Source: Anianibacter sp965662745 (GTDB taxonomy: Bacteria; Pseudomonadota; Alphaproteobacteria; Rhodobacterales; Rhodobacteraceae). From it: DNA of 50,187 bases. Location of the stretch: positions 1 through 50,187 of the forward strand of contig CBFIJK010000020.1 of assembly GCA_965662745.1 (NCBI GenBank), given 5' to 3'. Positions 1 to 8,536 of this stretch are shown here, piece by piece. The translations under genes and the position numbers were made by a program. Below the pieces are notes generated by a model. It did not search any database, was not told where the DNA came from, and saw only the letters and a list, made by a program, of their open reading frames with translations. The stretch's first letter is position 1; every line of letters starts with the position of its first letter.

Positions 1-455
1 CAGCGTCGGCAGGCGAAATGAACGACTGGCTGCGCTCGCGCTACGGTGTCTCGCGAATGGATTACGTGGATCATTCCGGGCTTGGCGACGGGTCCCGCGT
101 GGCGGCGGTCGATATGGTCCGCACGCTGGTGCAGGCCGGACCCAACGGCGCGCTGCGGGGGCTGATGAAGCCGATCTCGATGCGCGGCGCCGATGGCAGC
201 CCGATCACGGATCATCCGGTGAAGGTGCAGGCAAAAACTGGCACGTTGAACTTCGTCAGTGCCCTCGCTGGTTATGCGACAGCAGTGGGCGGACGTGATT
301 TGGCATTCGCGATTTTCACCGGCGATATGGACGCGCGCGCTTTGATCCCGCGCGAGGACCGAGAGCGCCCGGACGGATCGGCGGCGTGGACGGGACGGTC
401 CCGCGCGCTGCAGCTCAAACTGCTGGAACGCTGGGGAACGGCCTACGGCGCTTGA
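1..455 (+). CDS. dacB: D-alanyl-D-alanine carboxypeptidase/endopeptidase (PBP4 type, S13), 3' part
   Basis: C-terminal part of a periplasmic penicillin-binding protein that trims peptidoglycan stem peptides; the gene starts outside the window and the reading frame is open from base 3. Visible family motifs are the SxN-like active-site element in DHSGLG and the KTGT box in AKTGTLNFVSALAGY, which line the serine acyl-enzyme pocket in the S13 family. The catalytic SxxK motif would lie upstream and cannot be checked. The protein ends at a TGA just before the convergent TerB-like gene. The family call is confident; the split between carboxypeptidase and endopeptidase activity cannot be decided from this fragment. 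Confidence 0.88.
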   Translation, partial: ASAGEMNDWLRSRYGVSRMDYVDHSGLGDGSRVAAVDMVRTLVQAGPNGALRGLMKPISMRGADGSPITDHPVKVQAKTGTLNFVSALAGYATAVGGRDLAFAIFTGDMDARALIPREDRERPDGSAAWTGRSRALQLKLLERWGTAYGA

Positions 456-457
456 GT

Positions 458-880
458 CTAAAGCGTCAGGTGCCGCGCCCGCGCGCCGCGTTCGATGGCG
501 GCGGCGGCGAGACGGTCGATATTGAGCGCATAGCGGAACTCGGCCAGAAGCTGCAGCTCTTCGCTGCCCAGAAGCCCGTCAGACGCCGCGACGTCGCACG
601 CGAGCGCGTACGCAGTTTCAGCCAGCCGCTCCGGCATGCTCTTGACGATCAGCTCCAGTAGGGAATCAAGCCCGTCTTCGTCGGCGAACAGGTCGAACAC
701 CACCTCGCCCACATCCTTCATCCGCTCGGCGTTGTAGTCGGCGAAAACGGGAAGGTGATCCACGATCTGTTCTATGGTGATAAGCTCTACCGTGCGAACG
801 TCTTCATCAGAGGCCGATATCGCGATCATCACGGCGACAAGGGCGTCCTGGGGGGACCAATCGGTCTGCGTATGCGGCAA
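458..880 (-). CDS. TerB-like tellurite resistance family protein
   Basis: Small helical protein of about 140 residues resembling the TerB family of alphaproteobacteria, with the pattern SPQDALVAVMIAISASDE followed by a second acidic helical segment around ACDVAASDGLLGSEE. The repeated A-S-D elements resemble the metal-binding acidic helices of TerB. Function in these bacteria is poorly known and tellurite resistance should not be assumed. The frame opens at a GTG at 958, but a TTG at 880 is preceded by AAAGG with six bases of spacing and gives the N-terminus expected for the family, so I chose it. It converges on the dacB fragment and diverges from lysK. Confidence 0.72.
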   Translation of the reverse strand: MPHTQTDWSPQDALVAVMIAISASDEDVRTVELITIEQIVDHLPVFADYNAERMKDVGEVVFDLFADEDGLDSLLELIVKSMPERLAETAYALACDVAASDGLLGSEELQLLAEFRYALNIDRLAAAAIERGARARHLTL

Positions 881-993
881 GGGGCACCTTTGGCGTTTTC
901 CGGCACGGTCGAGAATATTGACGCGTTCCACCTGCGGCAATAGGTAGACGCCCTGCACGGCCCCGGAAAGGCCCTTCCTTGAAAGAGATAAAG

Positions 994-2574
994 ATGACCG
1001 AGTTCCGCGACGCTGCGATGAGTTCCAAGGCCTGGCCGTTCGAGGAAGCCCGCCGCGTGCTGAAACGCTTTGAAAAGGCGCCGCCGACGTCGGGATCCGT
1101 GATCTTCGAGACGGGCTACGGCCCCTCTGGACTGCCCCATATCGGCACTTTCGGCGAGGTCCTGCGCACGACCATGATCCGCCGCGCGTTCGAGACGATC
1201 TCGGACATTCCGACGCGGCTGATCTGCTTCTCGGATGACATGGACGGCATGCGCAAGGTGCCGGGCAATGTGCCCAATCCCGAAATGCTGCAAGAGCATC
1301 TGCAAAAGCCGCTGACCTCTGTGCCTGATCCCTTTGGCACGCATGAAAGCTTTGGCCATCACAATAACGCCATGCTGCGCCGCTTTCTCGATACGTTCGG
1401 GTTCGACTACGAATTCTTTTCAGCGACCGAGTACTACAAGTCCGGCCAGTTCGACGAAGTGCTGCTGCGCGCCGCCGAACGGTACGACGACGTGATGAAG
1501 GTCATGCTGGCCTCGCTGCGCGAAGAGCGGCGGCAGACCTATTCGATCTTCCTGCCGATCCATCCCGAAACGGGGCGGGTTCTCTATGTGCCGATGAAAG
1601 AGGTGAACGCCAAGGACGGCACGATCACCTTCGACGACGAGGACGGACGCGAATGGACGTTACCGGTGACAGGTGGGCAGGTGAAACTGCAGTGGAAGCC
1701 CGATTTCGGTGCCCGCTGGGCCGCGCTGGGCGTCGATTTCGAGATGTACGGCAAGGACCATTCGACCAATACGCCGATCTATGACCGGATTTGCGAAATC
1801 CTCGGCCAGAAAGCGCCTGAGCATTTCACCTATGAGCTCTTCCTCGACGATCAGGGGCAAAAGATCTCAAAATCGTCGGGCAACGGGATCTCGATCGACG
1901 AATGGCTGAGCTATGCGTCGACGGAATCGCTGAGCTACTTCATGTTCCTCAAGCCGAAGACCGCCAAGCGGCTGCATTTTGACGTGATCCCCAAAGCCGT
2001 GGACGAATACCACCAGCAACTTCGCGCCTTCCCTGATCAGGACGTCAAGGCGCAACTGGCAAACCCTGTCTGGCACATCCACAACGGCAATCCGCCGAAA
2101 AGCCAGATGGTCGTGCCGTTCGCGATGCTTCTCAACCTCGCCAGCGTGGCGGGGGCCGAGGATACCGAGACGCTGTGGGGTTTCATCCGCCGCTATGCGC
2201 CCGATGCGACGCCGGAAACCAACCCCGATCTTGATGCGGCGGCCAGCCACGCGGTGAGCTATTTCAACAAGTTCATCAAACCGCACCGCAGCTTCCGCGC
2301 GCCGGACGACAAGGAACGCGCCGCGCTTGTAGACCTGCGCGCCCGGCTGGCGGCTTGGGACGGCGGGCTTGACCCCGAAGAGCTTCAGTCAATGGTCTTC
2401 GCCGTCGGCAAAGAACACGAGTTCGATCCGCTGCGCGACTGGTTCACCGCGCTCTATGAGGTGTTGCTTGGCGCCAGCCAAGGTCCGCGCTTTGGCGGAT
2501 TCATCGCGCTGTACGGCGTGGACGAGACGGTTCAGCTGATCGACAAGGCCCTCGCCGGGGAGCTTGCCGCGTAA
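994..2574 (+). CDS. lysK: Class I lysyl-tRNA synthetase
   Basis: Cytoplasmic enzyme that charges tRNA-Lys with lysine, of the archaeal-type class I form used by many alphaproteobacteria instead of class II LysS. The Rossmann-fold signatures are plain: the HIGH-type sequence HIGTF at about residue 49 and the KMSKS-type loop KISKS at about residue 290. The C-terminal third is helical and corresponds to the anticodon-binding cage. The length of 526 residues is normal. An in-frame TTG at 979 is possible, but the ATG at 994, after a weak AAAGAG, gives the usual N-terminus (MTEFRDAAM, then KAWPFEEARR). No class II synthetase is seen in the window. Confidence 0.95.
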   Translation: MTEFRDAAMSSKAWPFEEARRVLKRFEKAPPTSGSVIFETGYGPSGLPHIGTFGEVLRTTMIRRAFETISDIPTRLICFSDDMDGMRKVPGNVPNPEMLQEHLQKPLTSVPDPFGTHESFGHHNNAMLRRFLDTFGFDYEFFSATEYYKSGQFDEVLLRAAERYDDVMKVMLASLREERRQTYSIFLPIHPETGRVLYVPMKEVNAKDGTITFDDEDGREWTLPVTGGQVKLQWKPDFGARWAALGVDFEMYGKDHSTNTPIYDRICEILGQKAPEHFTYELFLDDQGQKISKSSGNGISIDEWLSYASTESLSYFMFLKPKTAKRLHFDVIPKAVDEYHQQLRAFPDQDVKAQLANPVWHIHNGNPPKSQMVVPFAMLLNLASVAGAEDTETLWGFIRRYAPDATPETNPDLDAAASHAVSYFNKFIKPHRSFRAPDDKERAALVDLRARLAAWDGGLDPEELQSMVFAVGKEHEFDPLRDWFTALYEVLLGASQGPRFGGFIALYGVDETVQLIDKALAGELAA

Positions 2575-2647
2575 GCCGATCATGAAAACGTGAAACTCAT
2601 GTCCGCTTTTCGACGTATCTTAGAAAGATGCAGACGAAAGGTGCGCC

Positions 2648-3049
2648 ATGAAACGTCTATTCCTCGCCATCGGTTTCTCGATCGCAACGGCCCTTCCGGC
2701 CTTTGCGCAAGAGGATGAAATCCAAACCGTCATCCAGTCGCAGATCGAGGCGTTCAAGGCCGACGATTTCGAGACGGCCTATTCCTTTGCCTCGCCCAAG
2801 ATCAAAGGCTTCTACCGCAATCCCGACCGCTTCGGTCTAATGGTGCGCGAAGGCTTTCCCATGGTCTGGCGTCCTGGCTCGGTCGAGTATCTCGGGATGC
2901 GGCGCGATGGTGGACATCATGTCCAGACCGTGATGATCACCGATGGCGAGGGCACGATCCACATGCTGGAATACAAGATGATCCAGAACGACGGTGGCTG
3001 GCAAATCGACGCCGTCTACCCGATCCGGAACGTCGCGCCGGCAGCCTAA
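2648..3049 (+). CDS. Secreted DUF4864 domain protein
   Basis: A 133-residue protein with a clear Sec signal peptide (MKRLFLAIGFSIATALPAFAQ, cleavage after AFA) followed by a compact alpha+beta domain of about 110 residues. The pattern of a helix with IQSQIEAFKADDFETAYSFASPKIK and a later strand WQIDAVYPI matches the DUF4864 family, common in Rhodobacterales and related in fold to NTF2-like proteins. No catalytic residues are evident. It is periplasmic or secreted by inference, and its role is unknown. It stands alone between lysK and the beta-helix gene, on the same strand. Confidence 0.8.
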   Translation: MKRLFLAIGFSIATALPAFAQEDEIQTVIQSQIEAFKADDFETAYSFASPKIKGFYRNPDRFGLMVREGFPMVWRPGSVEYLGMRRDGGHHVQTVMITDGEGTIHMLEYKMIQNDGGWQIDAVYPIRNVAPAA

Positions 3050-3152
3050 GCCGCATAAGGCATCGCGCGGTGCCCTAAACCGGTCTTCAACTTCCCTTTC
3101 TATTCCTTCGCGCGCCTTTGCGGCGCGTCCAGACCCCTTTCTCTGACGGAAT

Positions 3153-3208
3153 TTGCGGATTGTCCCTTGAGGCCTATTCGCACCGTTCCGGGGGCGGTCC
3201 GCCGCCCC
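3153..3208 (+). promoter_or_regulatory. Possible promoter and UNCG-loop hairpin in front of the beta-helix gene
   Basis: A weak sigma70-like pair, TTGCGG (3153-3158) and TATTCG (3175-3180) with 16 bases between, would start RNA at about 3187. A perfect 7-bp stem follows at once: GGGGCGG (3191-3197), loop TCCG, CCGCCCC (3202-3208). TCCG belongs to the very stable UNCG tetraloop class. The ribosome site AAAGGGA (3214-3220) lies just outside the stem. The promoter is tentative; the hairpin is certain as sequence. Confidence 0.4.
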
Positions 3209-3225
3209 AGTGGAAAGGGATTCCC

Positions 3226-5511
3226 ATGAGCAATACCCCCGGCGCGCTGACGCCGAAGCCTTTCGCAGACGGGCTTGATGTCTGGTCCAGCACAGATGGT
3301 ACGTCGGGCAGCCCGAGCTATGAGAACGCCGCCAACGCCGCGTTCAATCCCGCCGATCAGGATTTCAGCGGCTGTCTGGAAATTCAGAAGACCCAGACGA
3401 CCCAGCGCCTGCGCTATATGGGCCAGACGCCCCTGAATGTCGGAAGCTACCTGCGGATCACCGTCAGGGTGAAAGTCATCAGCGGCGCGATGCCGTCGGT
3501 GCGCATCGCGGGCTACGCGGCGCGAAGCAATGATATCCATGTGGGCGGTCTCGTCGAAACCGGCCCTTCGGTTGCGCTGACGACCTATGGCGAAGTGGTC
3601 ACTCTGTCGACTGTCGTCGGTTCGGGTGAGCGTGATGGCGTCGACATGGTCTGGGGCCAGACGCCGGAATACGGCTATTTCGGTATCGACCTGACTGGCC
3701 CCAACGGTGGCGTGGTGCGGATCGACGACATCGAGATCACCGATGTCACGAGCGAATATGCCCAGGAACTGCTCGGGTGGGTCGATGTGCGCGACTACGG
3801 GGCCATCGGTGACGGCGTGACCGACGACAGTGCGGCCTTCGATGCCGCCGATGCGGCAAGCCAGGGCCGGACGATCCTTGTGCCCGAGGGAACGTATTTC
3901 CTTGGCTCGAACGTAACCTTCGAGGGCGAAGTGCGCTTTGAAGGCACATTGGTGATGGCCGACGATACCATCCTGTCCCTGCGCCGGAATTTTGAGCTGA
4001 ACCCCTATGTCGCGGCCTTCGGCGGCGACGAGATTCAGGCGTTCAAGAAGGCGTTCCAGGCCCTCTTGAACTTCACCGACCATGAAGAATTGAACCTCAA
4101 TGGTCGGCAAATCCAGATCGAGGCTCCTATCGACCTGGTTGCTGCGGTGCCGGGAATGACTACCTTCGCGATCCGCCGCGTCATCACCAACGGCACCTTC
4201 ATCGCGCGCCCCTCGACCGATTGGGACGATGGCAGCGTCACGGCGACAGCAAGCTATTCGACGACGAGCCCACGCAAGCTGTCGAATGTCAGCAATATCG
4301 CCAGCATAGAGGTCGGATCGCTGGTCGAAGGTACTGGCGTGGGCCGTGAAGTTTACGTGAAAGAAGTTGATATTGCGGGTGGCAAGGTGACGCTGTCCCA
4401 GCCGCTTTGGGGCGCGAATGCCAGCCAGACCTACACCTTCCGCCGCTTCCGCTACATCCTTGATTTTTCGGGCTTCGATCAGTTTTCCAAGCTGATCGTG
4501 GCGAACATGCATTTCCAATGCGCCGGGTATTGCAGCGCGATCATGCTTCCGCGCGACGGGTTCGTGAACGCGTTCGACCGCTGCGATGTGACCAAGCCTA
4601 AGGATCGCGGGATCACATCCATCGGAACCGGCTGTCAGGGCCTGTCGATCGACAATTCGATCTTCTCGTCGAACGAATCCCCCGTCGACGTGGCGAACCG
4701 GACCTCTATCGCGTTCAACGTGAACGCCAATGACGTGAAAGTCCGCGCCTGCGTGTTCCAACACTTCCGCCACACCGGCATCCTGAACGGCACGGGGCAC
4801 CAGTTCGTTGGCAACCACTGGTATCAGGGCGACAGTGCACGCACGGATATCAGGCTGGCAGGCATCGTGTTCACCGCGATGAACCTGAAGTCGGTGATGA
4901 CCGGCAATTATATCGACAACTCGTCCATCGAGCTGACGAACGAACATGATCCGAACCCCGACCTCGGCGTCGAATTCTCGTTCGGCGGGCTGTCGATCAC
5001 CGGCAATATCTTTACCTCGAACGGTGCGGCAAGCTGGTTCCGCTGGCTGGTGATCCGCCCTCATGGTGCGGGACATTTCATCCAGGGCCTCAGCGTGATC
5101 GGCAACACCTTCCGCACCATCAACGGGCGCATTGATCGGATCGATGGTGTCGACGATTCCATTGCCTCTTTGAACATGGGCGCGATCCGGAACGTGACCT
5201 TCTCGGGCAACACCTTTACCGGCATTGATCAGGACACCTACAACCCGGTTACGCTTGAGTTCACGCAAAACACGAACCAGCCCAACTGGGTGCTGAACGT
5301 GGGCGACTACCTGCCGTTCGGGGGCTATTCGCGGACGGTCGAATGTGTGTCGACGCAAGGGCCGGTGCGCAACGCGTCGAACGCCGTCGTGTGGGCGCTG
5401 CCCTATGTCACGCCGCGTGTCGGCGGCAGCCAGAACCAGGTGCAACTGAGCTGGCCCGAGGCCTGTAACGGCCGGGTTCAGGTCACTGCGCGCATGGACA
5501 ATCCGGTCTAG
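3226..5511 (+). CDS. Right-handed beta-helix (pectate-lyase-like / GH28-related) protein
   Basis: A 761-residue protein. The segment VDVRDYGAIGDGVTDDSAAF, then ILVPEGTYFL, is the N-terminal signature of the GH28/GH55-related pectate-lyase fold, as in tail-spike and polysaccharide-processing proteins. Before it lies a beta-rich domain of about 180 residues that looks like a carbohydrate-binding jelly roll. The remainder has repeated short N-rich strands typical of a parallel beta-helix (for example SGNTFTGI, TGNYIDNSS and IGNTFRTIN). No signal peptide is visible, so export, if any, is not by the Sec route. The ATG at 3226 was chosen over an in-frame TTG at 3118 because it follows a good AAAGGGA. 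Substrate is unknown; binding or cleavage of a surface polysaccharide is an inference. Confidence 0.8.
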   Translation: MSNTPGALTPKPFADGLDVWSSTDGTSGSPSYENAANAAFNPADQDFSGCLEIQKTQTTQRLRYMGQTPLNVGSYLRITVRVKVISGAMPSVRIAGYAARSNDIHVGGLVETGPSVALTTYGEVVTLSTVVGSGERDGVDMVWGQTPEYGYFGIDLTGPNGGVVRIDDIEITDVTSEYAQELLGWVDVRDYGAIGDGVTDDSAAFDAADAASQGRTILVPEGTYFLGSNVTFEGEVRFEGTLVMADDTILSLRRNFELNPYVAAFGGDEIQAFKKAFQALLNFTDHEELNLNGRQIQIEAPIDLVAAVPGMTTFAIRRVITNGTFIARPSTDWDDGSVTATASYSTTSPRKLSNVSNIASIEVGSLVEGTGVGREVYVKEVDIAGGKVTLSQPLWGANASQTYTFRRFRYILDFSGFDQFSKLIVANMHFQCAGYCSAIMLPRDGFVNAFDRCDVTKPKDRGITSIGTGCQGLSIDNSIFSSNESPVDVANRTSIAFNVNANDVKVRACVFQHFRHTGILNGTGHQFVGNHWYQGDSARTDIRLAGIVFTAMNLKSVMTGNYIDNSSIELTNEHDPNPDLGVEFSFGGLSITGNIFTSNGAASWFRWLVIRPHGAGHFIQGLSVIGNTFRTINGRIDRIDGVDDSIASLNMGAIRNVTFSGNTFTGIDQDTYNPVTLEFTQNTNQPNWVLNVGDYLPFGGYSRTVECVSTQGPVRNASNAVVWALPYVTPRVGGSQNQVQLSWPEACNGRVQVTARMDNPV

Positions 5512-5520
5512 GCACCGATC

Positions 5521-5555
5521 AGGCCGGGCAGAGCGATCTGTCCGGCCTCTTTCTG
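5521..5555 (+). terminator. Hairpin terminator after the beta-helix gene
   Basis: A 12-bp stem with one G-U pair (5521-5532 with 5537-5548) closes a GCGA tetraloop of the GNRA class, ten bases after the stop codon. The tail CTTTCTG is only partly T-rich, so termination may be incomplete. Confidence 0.6.
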
Positions 5556-5600
5556 CCGCTTTGGGCTTGCATTGGCGTCAGGATGCTTAAGTAAGCCGGT

Positions 5601-6188
5601 ATGACCCAATCCAACGATCCCCAGCCCGAACTTCTGCCTCTTGACCAGCGCGCCGGCCTTCCCGATGCCCTGCGCGCCCTTGTCGAGGCGTATCCCCGCG
5701 AAACATGGGACCGCCACGCGAATTTCGCGGGGCTGGTGCAGTTCTGGCTGGAGCGGCACCTGATGTTCCGCAAGATCCTTGGCACGATCAGCAGCGATGT
5801 GGATCAGGTGCTGGATCGCAAACTGGACGAGGATGCATTCCGGCAGCGGCTTGGACGCTTTGGGAACATCCTGCTCAGCCAGCTGCACGAGCATCATTCG
5901 ATCGAGGATATGCATTACTTCCCCAAACTCGTGCCGCTCGAGCGCTCTGTCGCGAGGGGATTCGAGCTTTTGGATGCTGATCATCATGCGCTGGACGGAT
6001 TGATGGCGGGCTTTGCGGAAGGAGCGAACAAGGTTTTGTCACCGGACGCGAAGGGCAATATCACCGACCGGATCGCCGCGTTTCAAAACACGAATGCGCG
6101 GTTTGGAACGCTGATCCATCGCCACCTCGAGGATGAGGAAGACCTGATCGTTCCCGTTATCCTCAAGCATGGCGCGCCGGGGATGTAG
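5601..6188 (+). CDS. Hemerythrin-like (HHE) domain protein
   Basis: Cytoplasmic four-helix-bundle protein of 195 residues with the His/Glu pattern of a non-heme di-iron centre: a His in ERHLMFRK, HEHHSIEDMHYFP, DADHHALDG and HRHLEDEEDLIVP. This set of ligands matches bacterial hemerythrin-like proteins that bind O2 or NO or help manage oxidative and iron stress. No fused signalling domain is present, so a sensory role is less likely than binding or repair. The ribosome site is weak. The gene stops two bases before the convergent outer-membrane gene ends, leaving no room for a separate terminator. Confidence 0.87.
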   Translation: MTQSNDPQPELLPLDQRAGLPDALRALVEAYPRETWDRHANFAGLVQFWLERHLMFRKILGTISSDVDQVLDRKLDEDAFRQRLGRFGNILLSQLHEHHSIEDMHYFPKLVPLERSVARGFELLDADHHALDGLMAGFAEGANKVLSPDAKGNITDRIAAFQNTNARFGTLIHRHLEDEEDLIVPVILKHGAPGM

Positions 6189-6189
6189 C

Positions 6190-6855
6190 CTAGAAGGTGC
6201 GCCACAGCCCTGCCGTGACGCCGTAGTGCCGAGGTCGCATCAGGTCCTTTTCTGCGCTGAAGACAAGGTCGGTGCCGCTTCTTATGGACCAGACAAGGCC
6301 CGGCCCGACCCGCGCGTAGGCGGGCGCCGTACCGTAGAGGCCGTATTGCACCTGCACCATCGCCTTGAGCTTGGACGTCAGCGACACACCCATGGTCAGA
6401 TCAGCCTTTTGTGCGAAAGCGGAATTGGCCCAGATCAGTGACGTGTCCATGGCGATCCAGCCAGGACGCGTACCCAGATCGAAACCGTGTCCAACGTGAA
6501 CCCCGAGAGTCGCGCGCGAGCTGGCGGCAGGCCCATCAGCCCCGGCCAAGGCGCTGACCGCAAAGCGCGTTGGCCCGGTGCCAAACCCGCGCCGAAGACC
6601 CAGCGCGCCGGAAAAAGCCTGTGTCGTAGCGGAATAATCACCTTCCGCCACGAAAGTCAGATTTGGCGTCAGCCCGTACTCCAAGTATCCCATCGCAGTC
6701 GAGGAGATGCCCTGCTGTCCGGTCCAGATCGACACCGGATCGCCCGAAAGCCTTTGCGAGAAGGACAGGAATATCTCGCCCTTCTCGCGTGCCCAAGCAC
6801 CGGCCTCTGCGAACTGGGCCGTGAAAAGAAACAAGATGGGAATATAAACGCGCAT
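6190..6855 (-). CDS. Putative outer-membrane beta-barrel protein
   Basis: A 221-residue protein with a signal peptide (MRVYIPILFLFTAQFAEAGA) followed by alternating polar and hydrophobic strands, many Gly and aromatic residues, and a C-terminal Phe (GLWRTF), the usual mark of a BAM-inserted barrel. Strand pairs such as LGVHVGHGFDLG and YARVGPGLVWSI suggest 8-10 strands. I do not recognise a named family. Its start codon is the last triplet of a perfect 9-bp inverted repeat with AAGGA exposed in the loop, pointing to translational control. It converges with the hemerythrin gene. Confidence 0.65.
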   Translation of the reverse strand: MRVYIPILFLFTAQFAEAGAWAREKGEIFLSFSQRLSGDPVSIWTGQQGISSTAMGYLEYGLTPNLTFVAEGDYSATTQAFSGALGLRRGFGTGPTRFAVSALAGADGPAASSRATLGVHVGHGFDLGTRPGWIAMDTSLIWANSAFAQKADLTMGVSLTSKLKAMVQVQYGLYGTAPAYARVGPGLVWSIRSGTDLVFSAEKDLMRPRHYGVTAGLWRTF

Positions 6856-6881
6856 CGGCCGATCCTTGGGACCGGCCGATG
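6853..6881 (-). promoter_or_regulatory. Hairpin enclosing the start codon of the outer-membrane gene
   Basis: On the minus strand the sequence reads CAUCGGCCG, an 11-base loop GUCCCAAGGAU, then CGGCCGAUG. The two 9-bp arms are perfectly complementary. The final AUG is the start codon and the loop holds the Shine-Dalgarno element AAGGA seven bases before it. The start codon would be paired when the stem forms. Confidence 0.6.
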
Positions 6882-6938
6882 GTAAATTCTTAGTGGTTAA
6901 TTGCGGGTTAAGCCGCGAGTAACCAAGATTGGGGTCAG

Positions 6939-7124
6939 TCAGGCGCTTGCGGTGCCGCCACGCGGACCGGCGATAAGCCAGACGATAAAGCCGACGACGG
7001 GGAAGATGATGACGCCAAGCGTCCAGAGGATTTTGGCCAGCGCCGATGCGGGCGAGGTGACGATGTTGTAGATCGCGTAGATGTCGGCGATCAGGATGAT
7101 CAGGCCCAGAAGTCCATATTCCAT
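6939..7124 (-). CDS. Small PLDc_N-type two-helix membrane protein
   Basis: A 61-residue protein with two membrane segments (GLLGLIILIADIYAIYNIV and ILWTLGVIIFPVVGFIVWLIAGPRG). The motif of a hydrophobic helix, a short loop with K-I-L-W, then FPVVGFIVWLIAGPR matches the PLDc_N family, the N-terminal membrane part of cardiolipin synthases that also occurs as stand-alone small proteins. There is no catalytic HKD motif, so no phospholipase activity is expected. The ATG at 7124 follows a good AAAGGAGA; the longer 93-residue reading is not supported. Its role is unknown. Confidence 0.78.
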   Translation of the reverse strand: MEYGLLGLIILIADIYAIYNIVTSPASALAKILWTLGVIIFPVVGFIVWLIAGPRGGTASA

Positions 7125-7253
7125 TGGTAGTCTCCTTTGCTGAGAAAGGGTTAATCCGTTGTTGTTCACATAACGGTTATCCGGCCCGCAGGTTCCATCG
7201 CTTTGCCGGAAACCGGCCATGGGATAGCCGGAATTGCGCGTTAGTCACGCACC

Positions 7254-7802
7254 ATGTCCGAAGATGATCTCAGAAGCATTTTCCGTGAGTCGCCCGCGAA
7301 ACAGCGTCGCAAGGGGGGAATCAGGCTTGGCTTCCAACGGTCAGAGGCCGCCGCTCCGGAATCGCCTGCGCCTGAGGCTAAGCCGACACCCGAGTCGCGC
7401 ATCCCAGTCAAAAAGCCGACCAGCCGCGCCGCAAAACGCCGCCGCCGCGCCGAGCGCCTGCGCGAGACGATCTTTTCCCCGCAGCGTATCCTGATTGCCA
7501 TCTTCTCGATTCCGGTCATCGCTGCGGGCGTTGCTGTGTCGATGTATATCCGGACCAGCCCGCACGAGCCGCAGAATGCCTTGCTGCATCTCGTAGCAAT
7601 GTCCGGCTGTGAAGGCGCCGCACTGGTGGGACTTGCGCCCGCCACCAAGGGCCGCCTTGGCTATCATGAAGCGAACGATGCAGACGGAAACGGCGTCGCC
7701 TGCGAGCCTGCGGACGAGGTCGCAGCAGCCAGCACGCCCCGCTTCGGCAATCCCGAAAGCGAAGAGCGGATTGTCGGCGGCGCACGGTTCCTCAAGCCCT
7801 GA
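7254..7802 (+). CDS. Membrane-anchored Excalibur calcium-binding domain protein
   Basis: A 182-residue protein in three parts. Residues 1-75 are basic and low in complexity, rich in K, R, P and A. One membrane helix follows (ILIAIFSIPVIAAGVAVSMYI). The extracytoplasmic part holds a cysteine pair and the Excalibur signature GCEGAALVG, ending in NDADGNGVACEP, whose D-x-D-G-N-G loop is a minimal calcium site. The lack of a signal peptide and the basic N-terminus predict a type II topology. Excalibur domains are best known in surface proteins of Gram-positive bacteria and also occur in alphaproteobacteria. The function is not known; it may sense or bind envelope calcium. Confidence 0.8.
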   Translation: MSEDDLRSIFRESPAKQRRKGGIRLGFQRSEAAAPESPAPEAKPTPESRIPVKKPTSRAAKRRRRAERLRETIFSPQRILIAIFSIPVIAAGVAVSMYIRTSPHEPQNALLHLVAMSGCEGAALVGLAPATKGRLGYHEANDADGNGVACEPADEVAAASTPRFGNPESEERIVGGARFLKP

Positions 7803-7865
7803 CGGGCTTGCGCGGCGCTCGACAAGGGTGTTTCCCTGACCGGGACAACATCCCGGAGAACCGCC

Positions 7866-8450
7866 ATGCGACGCCTCATTGCCCTTATCGCCCTGTGTGC
7901 AGGACCTGCCTTTGCGCAGGACGTGAATATCCAGCCCGATATGCCCTCGGTGACGGTCGAGACGGCGACTGGCCCAGTTGAGATCAAGCGCATTCAGGAC
8001 ACCGAGAATACGCTGACGGGCGATTTCGCCCGAACCTCGCGCCCCTGTCCGAATTTCTGCATACAGCCGATGAGTCCCGCGCCGGGCGTTACGACCATTG
8101 GCGAGATCGAGCTTCTGGAGGCGTTGCAAGACCCGGATGTTCTGGTGATCGACAGCCGCGTTCGGCCCGATTGGGAAACCGGAACGATCCCCGGTTCGAT
8201 CTCGATCCCCTACACGGAAATGGCCGACCGGCTGCACGAATTGGGCTGCGAGCCTGATTTCGAAGGGTTCATCTGCGATGACGCGCCGCAGATCGTCCTC
8301 TTCTGCAATGGCCCGTGGTGCGGCCAGTCCCCCACCGCGATCCGCCGGATCATCGAGGCGGGCTATCCGGCAGACCGGATTTCCTATTACCGCTGGGGCA
8401 TGCAGGGCTGGCGTTTGCTTGGCCTGACGGTCGCGGGTGGCGCTGGGTAA
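7866..8450 (+). CDS. Periplasmic rhodanese-like protein
   Basis: A 194-residue secreted protein (signal peptide MRRLIALIALCAGPAFAQ) with a single rhodanese domain. The element DVLVIDSRVRPDWETGTIPGSISIP is the family signature and CNGPWCGQSPTAIRRI holds the active-site cysteine in the loop. A second cysteine three residues later, plus further pairs (CPNFC, and CEPDF with ICDD), could form disulfides or let it work with a periplasmic thiol partner. Sulfur transfer is the expected chemistry; the partner is unknown. A 6-bp hairpin (CCGGGA with TCCCGG) just upstream touches its ribosome site. The next small membrane gene starts 86 bases downstream. Confidence 0.85.
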   Translation: MRRLIALIALCAGPAFAQDVNIQPDMPSVTVETATGPVEIKRIQDTENTLTGDFARTSRPCPNFCIQPMSPAPGVTTIGEIELLEALQDPDVLVIDSRVRPDWETGTIPGSISIPYTEMADRLHELGCEPDFEGFICDDAPQIVLFCNGPWCGQSPTAIRRIIEAGYPADRISYYRWGMQGWRLLGLTVAGGAG

Positions 8451-8536
8451 ACCGCGCGGTCGCGAAGTTAGACCAGTCCTCCACGCTTGGCATCCAACAG
8501 CGGATTGCGAGGCGAAGGAGTTTTGAAAGGAGCAAA

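Noticed and set aside
3100..5445. 781-residue open frame on the minus strand opposite the beta-helix gene
   Set aside because: Shadow frame of a GC-rich gene; the plus strand has a clear fold signature, a ribosome site and a terminator, while this frame matches no family.
8315..8536. Upstream extension of the small acidic membrane protein
   Set aside because: Runs through the rhodanese coding region in another frame; the TTG at 8537 has a strong ribosome site.
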